Below, one piece after another: positions 1 through 6,863 of a DNA stretch of 9,547 bases; the stretch's first letter is position 1; each line of letters starts with the position of its first letter. This DNA comes from Verrucomicrobiota bacterium (GTDB lineage Bacteria > Verrucomicrobiota > Verrucomicrobiia > Limisphaerales > DSYF01), in NCBI GenBank assembly GCA_025457725.1, contig JALOTU010000048.1:1-9547 (forward strand), given 5' to 3'. The translations under genes and the position numbers were made by a program. The notes beneath the pieces are model-generated. The model saw nothing but the letters and a program-made list of their open reading frames with translations. It had not been told where the DNA came from and did not search any database.

Positions 1-788
1 GCACCGTGCTCGATCTTCAACTGCTCGGCGCGGCCCAGCGGGACCTTGAGCCCGTAGGCCAGGTCGTTGGAAACGTGGTCGCCCCCCACCGCCAGCACAC
101 CGGTGTGTTTGATGACCCCGTCCACATAGACCGCGTAATCGGTCGTGCCGCCGCCCAGATCGATCACCAGGGCGCCGAGTTCCTTCTGTTCGGAGCTGAG
201 CAAGGCCAGCGACGAGGCCAGGCCGGCGAACACCACGGAATCCACCTCCAGCTGGAGGCCCTTGACCAGGCGGGCGGGATTCTGGAGGCGGTTCAGGTTG
301 CCGTGCACCACATGCACATCCACCTCCAGGCGGGACCCGAGCATGCCGATGGGATCGTTGATGCCTTCCTGGCCGTCGACCACAAAATTCTGGCGCACGG
401 CATGCACCACGGTGTTTTCGGCGGGCACATTGATGGCGCGGGCATTCTTGACCACATCCTCGACATCGTCCTCGCAAATTTCGCGATCCGCGGACACCAC
501 CGGATGCACTCCGCGATTGGTGAATCCCCGGATATGACCGCCCGTCACCCCGAGGTGCACGCTGCGGATCTCGACATCCGCCATCTGCTCGGCCTCGACG
601 ATGGCGTTGCGCACATCCTCCTCCGCCTGGGACGTATCGATGACCTCGCCCTTGCGAACGCCGCGCGACCGGGCCTGGCCGACGCCGATGATGTTGAGCA
701 CGCCCTCGCTGTTGACCTCGCCGACCACGGCGCAGACCTTCGAGGTGCCGATTTCCAGACCTACGATGATGGACGATGAATCAAACAT
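1..788 (-). CDS. ftsA: Cell division protein FtsA (N-terminal part, runs off the left edge)
   Basis: FtsA is an actin-like ATPase that tethers FtsZ filaments to the inner membrane and recruits later divisome proteins. Translating from the ATG at 788 gives 262 complete codons before the window ends, starting MFDSSSIIVGLEIGTSKV. Phosphate-1 loop is GLEIGTSKV (residues 10-18) and phosphate-2 loop is IDLGGGTTD (209-217). Between them lies the FtsA-specific 1C subdomain (about 80-160), including QEGINDPIGMLG (140-151), close to the E. coli sequence; FAGLASS (187-193) also matches. The C-terminal part, including the membrane-targeting helix, is outside the window. The ATG lies inside the end of ftsQ (8-base overlap) and has a good Shine-Dalgarno AAGGAGAGG just upstream, which fixes the start. 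MreB and DnaK are excluded by the 1C domain and gene context. Nothing seen is abnormal. Confidence 0.97.
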   Translation of the reverse strand, partial: MFDSSSIIVGLEIGTSKVCAVVGEVNSEGVLNIIGVGQARSRGVRKGEVIDTSQAEEDVRNAIVEAEQMADVEIRSVHLGVTGGHIRGFTNRGVHPVVSADREICEDDVEDVVKNARAINVPAENTVVHAVRQNFVVDGQEGINDPIGMLGSRLEVDVHVVHGNLNRLQNPARLVKGLQLEVDSVVFAGLASSLALLSSEQKELGALVIDLGGGTTDYAVYVDGVIKHTGVLAVGGDHVSNDLAYGLKVPLGRAEQLKIEHG

Positions 789-1740
789 TGCCTCTCCTTG
801 AGCGGGTTGGGGGGGTGTCGGTTGCCGGTTTTGACCGCGGGATGGAGGCATCCTCCCAACGCACCGGGACGTTGTTCCGGACGGCCAGATCCACGCTGAG
901 GATGACTTTGTTCAGGCGCCGGCTTTGCTCGTGAATCTCCCGCCAGCGCAGCAGTTGCTTCTCGAATCCCTCGCACCCGAAGGTCACCCGCGTCCCGGAA
1001 TCCGTCACGGCGACCAGCACGCCGGGTTCGTCCACCTGGACGCTGCGGAGGCTCACCACGGTGGCCATGCGCGAGCTGTTGAAAGCCTGCACCAACTGGA
1101 TGGCCGCGCGGATGCGGCTGGACTCCACGCAACGGCCCAGGCGCAATTCGCCCTGGCTGACGCCCGTCAGCACGGGAAACTGTTGTTCCGACGCGGCCGC
1201 GGGGACCTGGCGGTTCTTGTCCTCCAAAGGCATCACCACCGCTCCGTCGGCGTCCAGCAACCAGGTCTGCACCATCAATCCATCCTCCGGGGAAAGCCGG
1301 GGGAGATACACGCGCGCGATCGGCTTACGTTCGGCCACCTGGATGCGCAGCTTGCGGGGCAGGAGGCGTTCCACCGAGACATTCTGGATGTTCGGGACCA
1401 GTTCCAGATTCCGCTTCACCCGGGCCAGATCCAGCGCCATGAGATTCTGTCCGGCCCGCACCCCGCTCCACCGCCGCAGCTGATCGACCGAGATCTCGCC
1501 ATCGGTCGACACCTCCACCACCTGGATGGCGAACGCGCGGTTCTGGTAGACGAGCCGATCGAGCAACCACTCTCCCGAGCGCCAGAGAACGTACAAGGTG
1601 AAAACGGTTCCGAACAACGCGCCCAGGAGCACCGCCACACTCCGCGCTCGCGTCGCCCGGACGTGGTCCGAGCGCAGCTTCACATCCAGCACATTGCGCC
1701 GGTGATGCCGCTTGTTCTTCTGCTTTTTCCTAAACCACAT
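781..1740 (-). CDS. ftsQ: Cell division protein FtsQ (POTRA-domain divisome scaffold)
   Basis: FtsQ is a bitopic inner-membrane protein that links early divisome proteins to FtsB/FtsL and FtsW/FtsI. The 319-residue product has a strongly basic cytoplasmic tail (MWFRKKQKNKRHHRR), one membrane segment around residues 33-53, then a POTRA domain at about 70-140. The latter contains the typical pattern of DQLRRWSGVRAGQNLMALDL followed by LVPNIQNVSVERLLPRKLRIQVAERKPIA, where the PNIQ..V.R..P..L.I.V.ER.P pattern marks FtsQ/DivIB. The beta domain follows, and the last ~20 residues are a polar Ser/Thr/Arg-rich tail. Size fits the family (about 250-320). The ATG at 1740 has GGAG 8 bases upstream; it follows the ddl stop by 17 bases and overlaps ftsA by 8. 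Sequence similarity in this family is low, so the call rests on the POTRA pattern, topology and position between ddl and ftsA. Confidence 0.95.
   Translation of the reverse strand: MWFRKKQKNKRHHRRNVLDVKLRSDHVRATRARSVAVLLGALFGTVFTLYVLWRSGEWLLDRLVYQNRAFAIQVVEVSTDGEISVDQLRRWSGVRAGQNLMALDLARVKRNLELVPNIQNVSVERLLPRKLRIQVAERKPIARVYLPRLSPEDGLMVQTWLLDADGAVVMPLEDKNRQVPAAASEQQFPVLTGVSQGELRLGRCVESSRIRAAIQLVQAFNSSRMATVVSLRSVQVDEPGVLVAVTDSGTRVTFGCEGFEKQLLRWREIHEQSRRLNKVILSVDLAVRNNVPVRWEDASIPRSKPATDTPPTRSRRGNV
791..799 (-). promoter_or_regulatory. Ribosome binding site of ftsA
   Basis: The minus strand reads AAGGAGAGG, a near-consensus Shine-Dalgarno sequence, ending 2 bases before the ftsA ATG at 788 (AGGAG core 5 bases away). 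It lies inside the last codons of ftsQ, so ftsA can be initiated on its own as well as by coupling. Confidence 0.7.
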
Positions 1741-1748
1741 GCATCAAT

Positions 1749-1752
1749 CTCC
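1749..1752 (-). promoter_or_regulatory. Ribosome binding site of ftsQ
   Basis: GGAG on the minus strand, 8 bases before the ATG at 1740 and inside the 17-base ddl-ftsQ spacer. An out-of-frame ATG at 1744-1742 sits between them, but the spacing and frame favour the ATG at 1740. Confidence 0.55.
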
Positions 1753-1757
1753 GGAAA

Positions 1758-2702
1758 TCAGTCCGCCACGGCCATCAACTCCGCCGGCTGCGGCGATCCC
1801 GCCGCGCGGGCCAGCGCGAGCCGCACCATGCGATCGCAAAGCGCCGCATACCCGACAGCCGCCGCCGCCGCCGCCTTGGGCAGCAGACTGGTCTCGGTCA
1901 TGCCCGGCAGGGTGTTCACCTCGATCACGTAGGGCGTTCCGTCCCCCGCGACCATCATGTCCACCCGGGCATAGTCCCCGCCGCCGATGGCGTTGAAAGC
2001 CGCCCGGGCCGCCGCCTGCACGGACGCCGTCAGATCGTCGTCCCACGGCGCCGGGCAGAGGTATTCCGTGGCCCCGACGGTGTATTTGGACTGGTAATCG
2101 TATTTGCCGCTCCGCGGCCTCACCTCAACGATGGGCAGCGTCCGGCCGGCGAGGATGCCGACGGTGCATTCCCGACCCGTCACGCGTTCCTCCAGCAGCG
2201 CCCGGGTGTCGTGTTGCAGGCAATCCTCGATCGCGGCGCTCCATCCCGCGACGGCATTGATGAAATGCAATCCCACGCTCGATCCCTGGCACACGGGTTT
2301 GAGGATTGCCGGGGGTTGCCAGCCCTCCGGCCACTTGGCGTCGGGCGAATCAAACACCTCGAACCTCGGCGTGACCACCCCCGCCGCCACACAACGTTGC
2401 TTGGTCAGCACCTTGTCGAAGGCGATGCGACTCACCTCGACGCCGCATCCCGTGTAAGGCACGCCCAGCGTCTCCAATTCGCGCTGCACCGTGCCGTCCT
2501 CCCCGTAGGCGCCGTGCAAGGCGAGGAAGACGACGTCAGTGGAGGGCGGCAGCGCGAACTGTCGCTCCCGGGGATCCACCTCGGTGACCTCATGGCCCAA
2601 CGAACGCAACGCGCGGGTAACGCCGGCGCCGGAATGCAGCGACACTTCGCGCTCGGAGCCGGGACCGCCGGCGAGGACCACGATGTGAAGCGGGCCGGTC
2701 AT
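1758..2702 (-). CDS. ddl: D-alanine--D-alanine ligase
   Basis: Cytoplasmic ATP-grasp enzyme joining two D-Ala molecules for addition by MurF. The 314-residue protein matches the DdlB length (about 306). Visible motifs: GGPGSEREVSLHSG (12-25) with the substrate-binding Glu, LHGAYGEDGTVQ (62-73), ILKPVCQGSSVG (133-144) with the ATP-binding Lys and loop Ser, the omega-loop YDYQSKY (201-207) whose last Tyr corresponds to the residue linked to D-Ala rather than D-lactate specificity, YARVDMM (244-250), and the Mg-binding EVNTLPGMT (261-269). The last Tyr suggests a normal D-Ala-D-Ala product. The start ATG overlaps the murB stop (ATGA) and has AGGAGG 10 bases upstream. It is free-standing, unlike the MurC-Ddl fusion of Chlamydiae. 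A run of six Ala follows LLPK near residue 277, encoded by a GCG repeat. No key residue is missing. Confidence 0.97.
   Translation of the reverse strand: MTGPLHIVVLAGGPGSEREVSLHSGAGVTRALRSLGHEVTEVDPRERQFALPPSTDVVFLALHGAYGEDGTVQRELETLGVPYTGCGVEVSRIAFDKVLTKQRCVAAGVVTPRFEVFDSPDAKWPEGWQPPAILKPVCQGSSVGLHFINAVAGWSAAIEDCLQHDTRALLEERVTGRECTVGILAGRTLPIVEVRPRSGKYDYQSKYTVGATEYLCPAPWDDDLTASVQAAARAAFNAIGGGDYARVDMMVAGDGTPYVIEVNTLPGMTETSLLPKAAAAAAVGYAALCDRMVRLALARAAGSPQPAELMAVAD
1858..1875. repeat. Trinucleotide repeat (GCC)6 inside ddl
   Basis: Six tandem GCC units on the plus strand, which read as five GCG codons and part of flanking codons on the coding strand. They encode most of the AAAAAA stretch near Ddl residue 277, after the Mg-binding EVNTLPGMT motif. 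Slippage by whole units would only change the Ala count. It may be just GC-biased codon use. Confidence 0.8.
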
Positions 2703-3655
2703 GGTTGGTCGGCCTCCTCGCCGACAATCTGCACCTCGGTTTCCAGTTCGATGCCGCGTTCCGACCGCGCCTTTTCCCGGATCCGGTTGATCAACGTCAG
2801 CACCTCCGCGGCGGTGCTGCCGGCCTCGGTGACGATAAAATTTCCGTGTTCCATGGAAACCCGCGCGCCGCCCACCCGGGCCCCCTTCAGACCCAGTTCC
2901 TCGACCAATCGCCCGGCGGGAATGGAGTCCGGGTTCTTGAAAACGCAGCCGGCGCTGGGGGCGGCGGGTTGGGAAGACCAGCGCTTGTGGTTGAACTCCT
3001 TCATCCGCTGCTCGATCGCGGCGCGCGCCTCCGGCCGCCCCTCGAGCACGGCTTCCACCGCCACGTGCGTGCGGAGCATCGGGCAGGAACGATACCCGGC
3101 TTCCATCCCGGCCCCGGACATCACCTGAACCCGGCCGTGCAAATCCAGCAACCGCACCTCGACCACCGCATCGAAAATGGAACCGGCGTGAGCCCCGGCG
3201 TTCATCCGCAGCGCCCCGCCGACGCTGCCCGGAATCCCCTCGAGGAATTCCAGTCCGGCCAGCTCATGATTCCGCGCCTCATTCGACACCGCCTTGAGCC
3301 GCGCGCCCGCCCCGCAACGCACTCGGCACCCCTCCACTTCGACCCGGGCAAAGTGCGGCTGGCAAAGGCAAATCACCATGCCGCGAATGCCGCCGTCCCG
3401 CACCAGGAGATTCGAGCCCCGGCCCAACAGCATCACCGGCATCCCGCGGTCGCCCGCCCATTGCAGCATGGCGATCAGGTCCGGCTCGGTCGCCGGCTCG
3501 ACCCAGAGATCCGCGCTTCCGCCGACACGCAGGGTCGTGCGGCGGGACAACGGTTCGTTCTCCTGCACGACACATTGCGGCGACACGACCGTCCGCAGTT
3601 CCCCGGCCGGGGAGAGCTCCGAGACCGCGCTGACTTGTTCGGTAAATTCGGTCAT
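2699..3655 (-). CDS. murB: UDP-N-acetylenolpyruvoylglucosamine reductase (MurB)
   Basis: FAD-dependent enzyme that uses NADPH to reduce UDP-GlcNAc-enolpyruvate to UDP-MurNAc. From the ATG at 3655 the product is 318 residues. FAD-binding motifs are TTLRVGGSADLWVEP (40-54), LLGRGSNLLVRDGG (76-89) and GLEFLEGIPGSVGGALRMNAGAHAG (134-158, quoted in part order). Substrate and catalytic motifs are YRS (188-190), PSAGCVFKNP (233-242) and LETEV (304-308). The architecture looks like type II MurB. At residue 237 there is Cys where the family usually has the proton-donating Ser (SAGSxFKNP). Start choice: an in-frame ATG at 3661 would overlap the murG stop as ATGA, but GGTGG lies about 7 bases before 3655 and too close to 3661, so I prefer 3655; the reading frame stays open further upstream to 3790 inside murG, without family similarity. 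The gene ends in an ATGA overlap with ddl. Confidence 0.96.
   Translation of the reverse strand: MTEFTEQVSAVSELSPAGELRTVVSPQCVVQENEPLSRRTTLRVGGSADLWVEPATEPDLIAMLQWAGDRGMPVMLLGRGSNLLVRDGGIRGMVICLCQPHFARVEVEGCRVRCGAGARLKAVSNEARNHELAGLEFLEGIPGSVGGALRMNAGAHAGSIFDAVVEVRLLDLHGRVQVMSGAGMEAGYRSCPMLRTHVAVEAVLEGRPEARAAIEQRMKEFNHKRWSSQPAAPSAGCVFKNPDSIPAGRLVEELGLKGARVGGARVSMEHGNFIVTEAGSTAAEVLTLINRIREKARSERGIELETEVQIVGEEADQP
2713..2718 (-). promoter_or_regulatory. Ribosome binding site of ddl
   Basis: Perfect AGGAGG on the minus strand, within the last codons of murB and 10 bases before the ddl ATG at 2702. It supports this ATG as the true start despite its 4-base overlap with murB. Confidence 0.65.
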
Positions 3656-3657
3656 TC

Positions 3658-4830
3658 TCATGCCACCAGAGCTTTCGCGCGTTGCAAGGGGGCCGTGCCG
3701 GAGGAGGCCTCGGGCACCGGAAAGGTGGACGGCAGAGGCCGGCCCAAAAGATGGGAACTGATCATCCGCGCCGCGTCGGGCCGATGCCATGATCCGAGCG
3801 CCGACTGCATGCGTTGCCGCACGAGGGCGTCCTCCACCATGGGGCGCAACGCCGCCAGCAGGTGCTCGGGCTGAAGATCGCGCTGCTCGATCAGCACCGC
3901 CGCACCTGTCGATTCAAAGGCGCAGGCGTTGTGGAACTGATGATTGTCCGCGGCGTGCGGATAAGGGATGAGGACCGACGGCACCCGCATGGCCGCCAGT
4001 TCCGCCATGGACGAGGCGCCCGAGCGCATCACCGCGGCGCTGGCCGCCCCGAGGGCAATTTCCATTCGATCCCAAAAGCCGTGCACCTGCGCCGGGATGC
4101 CTTCCGCGGCATAGGCCGCGCGGACGCGCGCTTCGTCCGCCGCACCCGTGAGGTGCAGCCATTGCCAGCGCGGGAGCAGCGACCGCGCCCCCGGGAGGGC
4201 GCGCAGCATGATGTCATTGATTCCTGACGCGCCCTGACTGCCGCCGGCAATCAGCACCACGGGTCGATCCGGATCCAGGCCCAGCAACCGGCGGCAGCCG
4301 CCTTCCTCCGCCGGGCTGAATTGGGATCGAACCGGCGTGCCCGCATGGAGGGCGCCCCGGCGAAACCGGGCGCCGGCGGCGGGAAAGCCGGTGAACACCG
4401 TGGTGGCGAAGCGGGCAAGCAGGCGATTCGCCCGGCCGGGCACGGTGTTCGATTCGTGAAGATAGACCGGGAGACCCAGCACGCGCGCCGCGATGACCGG
4501 TCCGGCGCCCGTGAATCCGCCCATCGCCAGCACGGCGGCGGGGGGGCATCGGCGGAATTCCCGAAGGCACACCCGGGCCGAACGCGCCACGCTGGAGAAA
4601 AAGGAAAGCCGGGATCCGGATTGGAGAGCGACGGCGGGCAGGGTGAATATCTCGATCCCGCGCACCCCCTGAACCGCGCGCTGGTCCACTTCCTTGGGAG
4701 AAATCATCACCGTGACGGAAGTCCCCTGCAGAATCAGCTCCTCCGCCACCGCCAGGCCGGGGAACAGATGTCCGCCCGTCCCGCCGCACGCGATCACCAC
4801 ACGGGAAGATGGAGTGGCGGCGCGGGTCAT
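3658..4830 (-). CDS. murG: MurG, lipid II synthase (undecaprenyl-PP-MurNAc-pentapeptide GlcNAc transferase)
   Basis: Peripheral inner-membrane GT-B glycosyltransferase adding GlcNAc from UDP-GlcNAc to lipid I. The product is 390 residues (E. coli 355). N-terminal domain: ACGGTGGHLFPGLAVAEEL (14-32), the first G-loop with the conserved His21; GGFTGAGP (104-111), the second; HESNTVPGRANRLLA (125-139). C-terminal domain: IAGGSQGASGIND (194-206), the third G-loop, and RSGASSMAEL (269-278) with the Glu that binds the UDP-GlcNAc ribose, then PYPHAADNHQ (289-298). The last ~25 residues form a Pro/Ser/Ala-rich tail absent from most MurG proteins; its role is unknown. The ATG at 4830 forms an ATGA overlap with the ftsW stop. 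The reading frame continues open upstream through ftsW to 5940, but that extension is a shadow of ftsW: MurG homology begins at this ATG. The gene after it would normally be murC, but here is murB. Confidence 0.98.
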   Translation of the reverse strand: MTRAATPSSRVVIACGGTGGHLFPGLAVAEELILQGTSVTVMISPKEVDQRAVQGVRGIEIFTLPAVALQSGSRLSFFSSVARSARVCLREFRRCPPAAVLAMGGFTGAGPVIAARVLGLPVYLHESNTVPGRANRLLARFATTVFTGFPAAGARFRRGALHAGTPVRSQFSPAEEGGCRRLLGLDPDRPVVLIAGGSQGASGINDIMLRALPGARSLLPRWQWLHLTGAADEARVRAAYAAEGIPAQVHGFWDRMEIALGAASAAVMRSGASSMAELAAMRVPSVLIPYPHAADNHQFHNACAFESTGAAVLIEQRDLQPEHLLAALRPMVEDALVRQRMQSALGSWHRPDAARMISSHLLGRPLPSTFPVPEASSGTAPLQRAKALVA

Positions 4831-5966
4831 GATCCCTGGGCGGCCGGCAGAGCCCCGGCGGCAAAGATGTTGGCCTCCGCGGCAGGCACCGACTGGCGCG
4901 CGATGCTCAACAGGATTCCCACACAGGTCATCATCAGCACGAGGTTGGATCCCCCGTAGCTGATGAACGGCAGCGAGATGCCCTTGTTGGGCAGCACGCT
5001 CGTCACCACGCCGATGTTGATAAAGGCCTGGAAACCGATGAGGAAGGTGACCCCGCAACCAAGCAGCAGTCCGAAGGCGTCCCGCGAACGCAGGGCGATG
5101 CGGATGCCGCAGATGACCAGGAGGGCAAAGGCCAGCAACACCCCGATGGTCGCGATCAACCCCAGCTCCTCGCCGATGACGGTGAAGATGAAATCGGTTT
5201 GATGCTCGGGAATGAACCCGAGTTTCTGGCGGCCGTTGCCCAGGCCCAGCCCGTTGACCCCGCCGGAACCCAGGGCCAGCATGCCCTGATACGCCTGGAA
5301 ACCCGCGCCCTCGCGGTGTTCCTCCGGATGCAACCAGGCCAGGATGCGCCGCAGGCGCAACGGGTCCTGGATCAGCATCACCACCAGGCCCGCCAGGCCC
5401 GCCACAGCCGGCGGGAGGATGTGACTCCAACGCACGCCGGCAACGATCAGCATCACCGCGGCGACACCCGCCAGCAGGATGGTGGTGCCCCGGTCCGGCT
5501 CCACGAACACAAGGCCGAGCACCAGCCCGATGAACACCGACGGCAGGAGAATGCCGCGGCGAAACGTGTGCATGTGACGCAGGTGCCGCTCGCCATACCA
5601 GGCCAGCAGAAGAATCAGTCCCAGCTTGGCCAGCTCGGATGGCTGGAGTCGGAAGCCGCCGTACCCCAGCCAGCGGCGCGCCCCGTTGATCGGATCGCCC
5701 ACAATCAGCACCGCCACCAGCAAGGCCACCCCCAGCAGATACACCGGCCAGGCCAGCTGGCGCAGGACGGCATAGTCCACGGAGGCGACGATCACACACG
5801 ACACCAGACCCAAAGTTCCCCAGGCCAGTTGCCGCACCAGGAACTCCGATCCGCGGCCGGACATGCCGGCGCTGTAGAGCATCACCAGGCCGAGCGCGAA
5901 GAGAGCCGAGGCGCAGAACACCAGCGTGGTGACCGACCATCTCAACTTGTGCAAGGGCTGGCTCAT
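4827..5966 (-). CDS. ftsW: FtsW, septal peptidoglycan glycosyltransferase (SEDS family)
   Basis: Polytopic inner-membrane SEDS polymerase that works with the class B PBP FtsI to build septal glycan from lipid II. From the ATG at 5966 the product is 379 residues with about ten hydrophobic segments, the first near 12-31. Motifs: GARRWLGYGGFRLQPSEL (95-112), holding conserved Arg and the PSE.. KL turn; EPDRGT (156-161); EHQTDFIFTVIGEELG (254-269), with the Asp258 equivalent of the catalytic Asp of SEDS proteins; and the C-terminal signature from Asn317 to Ser340 ending ISYGGS. Within this, LPNKG replaces the commoner LPTKG. Placement between murD/LysM and murG indicates FtsW rather than RodA. 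Start is uncertain: a GTG at 6026 would add 20 residues and overlap the LysM gene by 26 bases; neither start has a clear Shine-Dalgarno, and I chose the ATG because it gives the usual short N-terminus. The stop overlaps murG (ATGA). Confidence 0.95.
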   Translation of the reverse strand: MSQPLHKLRWSVTTLVFCASALFALGLVMLYSAGMSGRGSEFLVRQLAWGTLGLVSCVIVASVDYAVLRQLAWPVYLLGVALLVAVLIVGDPINGARRWLGYGGFRLQPSELAKLGLILLLAWYGERHLRHMHTFRRGILLPSVFIGLVLGLVFVEPDRGTTILLAGVAAVMLIVAGVRWSHILPPAVAGLAGLVVMLIQDPLRLRRILAWLHPEEHREGAGFQAYQGMLALGSGGVNGLGLGNGRQKLGFIPEHQTDFIFTVIGEELGLIATIGVLLAFALLVICGIRIALRSRDAFGLLLGCGVTFLIGFQAFINIGVVTSVLPNKGISLPFISYGGSNLVLMMTCVGILLSIARQSVPAAEANIFAAGALPAAQGS

Positions 5967-6000
5967 CCCGGAGCGTTCAACGGACAGGGAGCGTCGAAGC

Positions 6001-6732
6001 TCAGAAACCGCCCGTGCCCGTTCCACCCGCGGCCGGCTTCGTCGCCGGAATCTTCAACTGCTGCCCCACCTTGATGCTGGTGGTGGGGAGATTGTTCAAG
6101 TCGCGGATGGCCTGCCAGGTGGTTCCGTGCTCCTTGGCGATCTTCGACAATGTGTCGCCGGACACCACGGTGTAGATCTTCTCGCCTGACACGGTGGAAG
6201 TCACCGGCTTGGGAGCGGAGGATGTGGGCGGTGGCACCACGATGGTCTTGCCCACCTGCAAACGCTTCGGATCCACACCCGGGTTGGCATCGGTGATCGC
6301 CTGCATCGAGACACCGAACTTCTTGCCGATGGAATAGTAGGTGTCGCCCTTCTGCACGATGTACTCCTGCAGCGCGGGAACCGGCGTGACGGGCTCGACC
6401 CCCATGCCGGGCTGAACGGACGGCGGGGGGACCGTGCCGGGCTCGACCCACGCCCCGGTGTCGGGCGGCAGCTCCTGGACCGGCGGCAGCAGGACTTCGT
6501 TGGTCTCCACCACGGGGACCGGGACCGCTTCAAAAGGCGGCACCACGATCTCCGGCACCGGTTGGTCGGGGGTCTGCGGTTGTTCCGGCCGGCAACCCTG
6601 CACCAGCAGGGCCATGAGGCCGACGACGTGAATGGACAGGACGAAGAAGACGGCGAGTTTGACCCGTGAACGGGCGTTGCTCTTTTGCTCGAGTTGCGAG
6701 CCTTGGGGCACCAGTGGGTTTGGCGTGTTCAT
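6001..6732 (-). CDS. LysM-repeat membrane-anchored peptidoglycan-binding protein
   Basis: A 243-residue protein of unknown specific function. Residues 1-25 are a polar, basic cytoplasmic tail; 26-46 are hydrophobic and end VQGC (44-47), which could be either a signal anchor or a poor lipobox (Gln at -2 is unfavourable). Residues 48-120 are a Pro/Val/Glu-rich spacer. Two LysM domains follow: 123-167 (EYIVQKGDTYYSIGKKFGVS to VVP) and 185-229 (IYTVVSGDTLSKIAKEHGTT to KIP), each with the canonical GDT and N-P/L-x-VG-x-I-P layout. A short Gly/Thr tail ends the protein. LysM binds GlcNAc-X-GlcNAc glycans, so it should sit in the periplasm on peptidoglycan. No catalytic domain is visible. Its place between murD and ftsW suggests a role in division or septal wall synthesis, which is inference. 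The ATG at 6732 is the only usable start (in-frame stop at 6774-6772) and has no Shine-Dalgarno. Confidence 0.9.
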   Translation of the reverse strand: MNTPNPLVPQGSQLEQKSNARSRVKLAVFFVLSIHVVGLMALLVQGCRPEQPQTPDQPVPEIVVPPFEAVPVPVVETNEVLLPPVQELPPDTGAWVEPGTVPPPSVQPGMGVEPVTPVPALQEYIVQKGDTYYSIGKKFGVSMQAITDANPGVDPKRLQVGKTIVVPPPTSSAPKPVTSTVSGEKIYTVVSGDTLSKIAKEHGTTWQAIRDLNNLPTTSIKVGQQLKIPATKPAAGGTGTGGF

Positions 6733-6744
6733 GATTATATGTGA

Positions 6745-6756
6745 CGGCAGTTGCCG
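6745..6756. repeat. Short inverted repeat upstream of the LysM gene
   Basis: CGGCA-GT-TGCCG on the plus strand, 12 bases before the LysM ATG. The 5-bp perfect arms could be a small operator or a short mRNA hairpin near the start site, but a repeat this short can arise by chance in GC-rich DNA. Confidence 0.35.
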
Positions 6757-6844
6757 CAGTTTGGAGGGAGTTCAAGTTCGTTCATTTTTATCTCGGCAAA
6801 GAGCCCCCTCCAGGCCCTTCACCAAAATCTCTTCTCAACACCGG

Positions 6845-6861
6845 TCCGGGTTCCCCCCGGA
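6845..6861 (-). repeat. Perfect 6-bp hairpin, second of a tandem pair after murD
   Basis: Plus strand TCCGGG (6845-6850), TTCCC loop, CCCGGA (6856-6861). It starts 2 bases after the hairpin at 6864-6881. The following transcript sequence has only a TTTT about 20 bases on, so it is not a classical intrinsic terminator. It might pause polymerase, shield the 3' end of an upstream mRNA or be an RNA-processing site. Confidence 0.6.
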
Positions 6862-6863
6862 TG

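Noticed and set aside
3656..3790. Extended MurB start at 3790
   Set aside because: The added residues come from the murG C-terminal coding region and show no MurB similarity; nearer ATGs at 3655 and 3661 fit the family.
6..3874. Long plus-strand open frames opposite ftsA, ftsQ, ddl and murB (for example 6-779, 925-1932, 2211-3128, 2705-3874)
   Set aside because: They lie antisense to recognisable genes, have His/Arg/Pro-rich low-complexity products without family motifs, and are expected from high third-position GC in the minus-strand genes.
3658..5940. A 760-codon frame that looks like an N-terminal extension fused to MurG
   Set aside because: The first ~370 codons are a GC-rich alternate frame of ftsW (Arg/Gly/Pro-rich, no domain); MurG homology starts exactly at the ATG at 4830.
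6734..6739. TATAAT as a -10 promoter box for the LysM gene
   Set aside because: It ends one base before the ATG, so a normal start point would fall inside the coding sequence, and no -35 hexamer stands 16-18 bases upstream.
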